Shown: piece by piece, positions 60,801-64,000 of the stretch
How the letters are laid out: every line of letters starts with the position of its first letter
Numbering within the stretch: position 1 is the stretch's first letter
Assembly: GCA_019914995.1 (NCBI GenBank)
Contig: CM034135.1
Coordinates: 5,272,501-5,336,500 of the forward strand
Length of the DNA: 64,000 bases
Reading direction: 5' to 3'
Source: Acanthochlamys bracteata
Lineage: Eukaryota > Streptophyta > Magnoliopsida > Pandanales > Velloziaceae
Position numbers and translations under genes: made by a program
Notes under the pieces: model-generated
Told to the model about the DNA's origin: nothing
The model's database searches: none
What the model saw: only the letters and a program-made list of their open reading frames with translations

Positions 60801-62200
60801 CTGCTATGTGTTTCATCTTGAAAGCTACTTAACTGAGGTGATGACTTATTTTGTGAAATATTGTAGGTCTTTAGCTAGACCATCTGCTTGCATTTAATTC
60901 TTTTCAGCTGGATTATGATTTAATATTTTGGCAACATTGAATGCACCTCATATGGATTTCTAAGCTTCTGCTCGCTCGTGCACCCACTTGCTTGAATTTG
61001 AAATTTCTTGCTTGGTGTGACTTCCAATGATTTAATCCAAATTTCTGGTGTGAGGTTGGAGTTCTTTTGCCGCTGAATTTTCTATATTGAATTTCCCATG
61101 CTTGTAACGCTCGTGTACAGCTTTGGATCTACTAGGTCTTGCTGTTAGCCTCAACAGTTGAGCTGATTTCCTCAGTCGAGCATGCTCACGAATTGAATTA
61201 AGAGTTACTTTGTACATGTGTTATTATGATCAGTATAATGATTTGAAGCTTGAAACCGTTCTTTGGAAATGTTCCATATATCTGAACTTCTTTTCTATCG
61301 GCTGGAGAATAATATGTAGTTGTAGTAGATAATTTCACCTTGTAGCTCACTTGTAAAATTGTGCTGTGTAATTGCAGTTGAGTAGTGAATGATGTGTAAA
61401 TGCTCCCTTGGAGCTTGATCAGTGAACATCTCTGGAACTTTGATGCAAGTTTGAATGTTGAGACGTTTTCTACAATTCTAGTTAACCATGTCCTTATGGC
61501 TATCTGATTCTCAGACTTAATCTTCTATTTGTTGTGAATTAAATTTGTTATTAACGTTGATGTGTTGTTGGTATATTGCTCTAACTTTGATGCAATCCTA
61601 AGTTTCTGTTGGAGTGTTGAGCATCTTAGAATTCTTTTCTGAAACATCGGTGTTGGAATCAATCTTCATGAGTTAGCTATTTGGCTCAACAGTAAGGACG
61701 TAGCAGCTAAGTGGCAGCAAACTGCTCCTCTGTTTTTTTATGCTCTCTTATTTTGCTCGAATACATAATATAAAAGTTAGGACATACACAGCTGCTAGAA
61801 TACAACATGATGCTATATTAGTTATGAATCATCTTTAGTAGCATACTTGCACTGGCCCAAACTATTAGTTGATTTCTTTTGACGTATAAATGCATAATAG
61901 AAGTATATTTCACAAAGTATAAATTAGAAGTATTAAATTCACACTACTAATTTTTAAAAAAAGACATGATTATAATTATTGGGTTTGCCTTGATTTGAAC
62001 ATGCTCTCATTCTCTATAAAATGCCTCTAACTCTTCATTATTTAATGTCGAGGACTGATTTATGAAAATTCAGTCATTGTTATCACCAAATCCTTCAACA
62101 TCTAAAGGATCATAGTTTTGACTCTTGCCTCTTAATATATACAAATAAAATAATCAAAAGAAATACAAAAACTTACTATAAGAAAATAAATAATAAAGTA
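60801..62200. other. Non-coding stretch, possibly repeat-derived
   Basis: TG-rich plus-strand text (GGAGCTTGATC, GTGTTGAGCATCTTAG, TTTGATGCAA twice at about 61439 and 61587) without a conserved frame. It may continue the LTR-like scrap but shows nothing diagnostic. Confidence 0.35.
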
Positions 62201-62219
62201 ATATCTATTACACCTGTCT

Positions 62220-63180
62220 CAAGCTCAAACTATAATAGTGAACAAACACAAGACCATTAAGACGTTGATGCTCCAATTGATCTCACTTTTCAGAATAAAT
62301 ATGCTCGAAAATGCTCCAATTCCTGTCACCGCTTGAGGCATTACATGTTTGGCTTAAGCCACAAACTCCCGGCTTTTGGAAATGTTTAGTTCTATTACAA
62401 TACGATGATCACCATTTATTTAGAAGTAGATCAAGAGTTTAGAAACCAAAATAAACCAAGTAGTAGTTTTTAAAAAATAAAAACCATAAATAGTCACATA
62501 GTCATATAAATGAAAATCAAATAACCTTTTAATGATCATTACTCTAAGCTATGGACATGTAGTTAGCTACTGCAAAAACACATCCAAAGTCTAATTCTGG
62601 GATTCTAAAAACTTCATTTTACCAGTCAACTTACTAATTAGATCATAGTTTCTATAAGCAAACTTCTCTATAATATCAAGAAGATCCCAAATGGTGGGAA
62701 AAGACCTATCAATTGAAGAGTTATCATATTGATAACAGGGTTTAGACAATATTCAGATGTATGTAACTCTACTTAATGATTTATCCCATCTATCACTAAT
62801 AATGCTCAAATATGAATCAACTCTCCCTTATTTCTGTTGAATCTCCTTAACGTTTTAGTTTTGGCACTATGTATAGTCCCAATAAGTACCCTATAGGCCT
62901 ATCATCACTATCAATAATTCGAAAACAAATGAACTAAAGTTCTAGTAAGCATCACTGTGTTGCACATTCTGTCCAAAAGGTTGCAGTTAAAATATCATCA
63001 ATAAATTTTTACCTTTACTATTTCTATCATAAGTTGAAGTTGTCCATTCTTTCGATGTTAGCATAACTCTCAACACATCTTTATATACCAATATACTTTG
63101 TAGAACAATAGCTTTAGGTGCAAAAGGACTAGGTGCTGGTGGAAATATTGTTGGGAATACAGTAGTGTGCATGAACGAAA
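62220..63180 (-). pseudogene. Decayed hAT transposase (DUF659 to dimerisation region)
   Basis: Minus-strand blocks appear in the order of hAT transposases of the DUF659 type: LQSILVYKDVLRVMLTSKEW (about 63030-63110), FWTECATQ and then RIIDSDDRPIGYLLGLY (about 62870-62980), IWSIISDRWDKSLSRV (about 62760-62820), DLLDIIEKFAYRNYDLI (about 62640-62690) and NASSGDRNWSIFEHIYSEK (about 62290-62350), the C-terminal dimerisation motif whose NWS(I/T)FE core is diagnostic. Several stops and frameshifts separate them and no terminal repeats were found, so only the C-terminal half of a dead transposase remains. Confidence 0.75.
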
Positions 63181-63760
63181 AATAGCATAGCGAAATATAT
63201 AGCACACACTAGAATCTTGCAATCCAAGTTGAGATTATTAAAGATGAATAAAGCAATCACACAACACCAAGATATATGTGGAAAAAAACGAGAAAAATCT
63301 TACGGTGATGTGGTCACACAAAAAAAAATCACTATAAGATGAGATTATAATGTATGCTTACAACTTTGCTTTCTTACTTGTATTCTTTCTTTTCATGCTT
63401 CTCCCAAATTCCACACATTTGGGACATATATATATATATAGGATGCAAGAAAATTCTTTGATAGCTAGTCCACTAAATAACTAACTCTACAAAGTAACTC
63501 TTTGGCATTAGTTCCTAGGCATAACTTTCTATGGTAATTAGAGGAATCTGGACATAACTTTCTCATAAATCTGGACATAACTTCTTCATGAATGAATCCG
63601 AACATAACTACCATAAGAGCTATATTGGACTAAATGGTGGACTACCAACAGCTACTTGTGGACTGCTTGATTAGAAGCTCATCAAAGTGTCTTTATATCC
63701 AATAAATCTCCCACTTAAAGACACTTTGTCATGTCTTTCAAGAAAGTAAGAAGTTGGTAC
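63180..63760. repeat. LTR-like scrap next to the hAT remnant
   Basis: CACAACACCAAGATATATGTGG and AATAAATCTCCCACTTAAAGAC are phrases typical of plant Copia-type LTRs. A (TA)n run lies at 63428-63441. No coding region attaches inside the window; the element could continue past 64000. Confidence 0.4.
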
Positions 63761-64000
63761 GAAAGTACCCGCATCGGACGTACTGAAAATAGATAAAAGC
63801 AGAGCGGAGCAAGGGCTAGTGTACTTACTAGCTGACTTCCGATGTTCATCATGCCTTAGTCAATTTTCTCCCAACTCTATTGCTTTCTTGAGATGTTTTC
63901 TTAGGATACCTGTGACCACTACCACTGCTGTCACTGCTGTTATCCATTGTGATTCCATACAAAGTTCTGCAAAATTCAAACTTGTCAAAAGAAAATGCCT
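63761..64000. other. Window edge, unassigned
   Basis: Mixed sequence (CCGCATCGGACGTACTG, GCAGAGCGGAGCAAGGGC) that may be the inner side of the neighbouring LTR-like scrap or unrelated. No gene seen. Confidence 0.3.

Noticed and set aside
1-64000. CRISPR arrays, rRNA genes, tRNA genes, bacterial operons
   Set aside because: Looked for repeat-spacer patterns and tRNA or rRNA landmarks and saw none; the gene structure is plainly eukaryotic. A tRNA scan could still reveal one I missed.

Overview
This is nuclear DNA from a flowering plant, almost certainly a eudicot. The sequence is AT-rich, the genes are split by many GT-AG introns, and the recognisable proteins resemble plant ones. Transposon debris typical of plants (Ty3/gypsy, PIF/Harbinger, hAT, MITEs, Copia-like LTR scraps) fills the intergenic DNA and the large introns. 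Nothing bacterial, organellar or viral in the free-living sense is visible. I cannot name the species.

Layout. (1) 126-32739, minus strand: one very large gene for the proteasome adaptor/scaffold ECM29. I could trace 35 coding exons; they join in frame to about 1828 codons plus stop, close to the length I recall for Arabidopsis ECM29. Its introns carry an old gag-protease-type Ty3/gypsy element with another repeat nested in one end (1245-4749), a Tourist-like MITE (8528-8811), a hAT-like MITE (22815-23335) and several small tandem duplications. One intron uses a GC donor. (2) 34158-34931, plus: a single-exon Ser/Pro-rich plant protein of unknown function behind a good TATA box. (3) 35477-36397: a complete-looking non-autonomous hAT element with perfect 8-bp target duplications. 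(4) 36701-37921, minus: a small four-exon gene of unknown function whose first junction does not fit in frame. (5) 39690-41900, minus: decayed PIF/Harbinger transposase and its Myb/SANT-like partner. (6) 42829-48720, plus: a six-exon, 406-residue O-fucosyltransferase-family protein with an N-terminal membrane anchor. (7) 48721-53212: no convincing protein gene, but G-boxes, exon-like blocks and a diverged duplication suggest a possible transcript; AT-rich MITE-like repeats follow. (8) 53213-58216, minus: a structurally full-length but broken Ty3/gypsy retrotransposon with two LTRs. (9) 59075-59320, minus: a scrap of a WD40 gene resembling CAF-1 subunit FAS2. (10) 60150-64000: Copia-like LTR scraps around a decayed hAT (DUF659-type) transposase.

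The host genes do not form a pathway: proteasome quality control, cell-wall or glycoprotein fucosylation and two unknowns are neighbours by chance, as is normal in plant chromosomes. I see no convincing previously undescribed multi-gene system. The most unusual observations are the small gene with the misfitting splice junction, the hAT element whose subterminal blocks are direct rather than inverted repeats, the GC-AG intron in ECM29 and the possible transcript at 49-52 kb.
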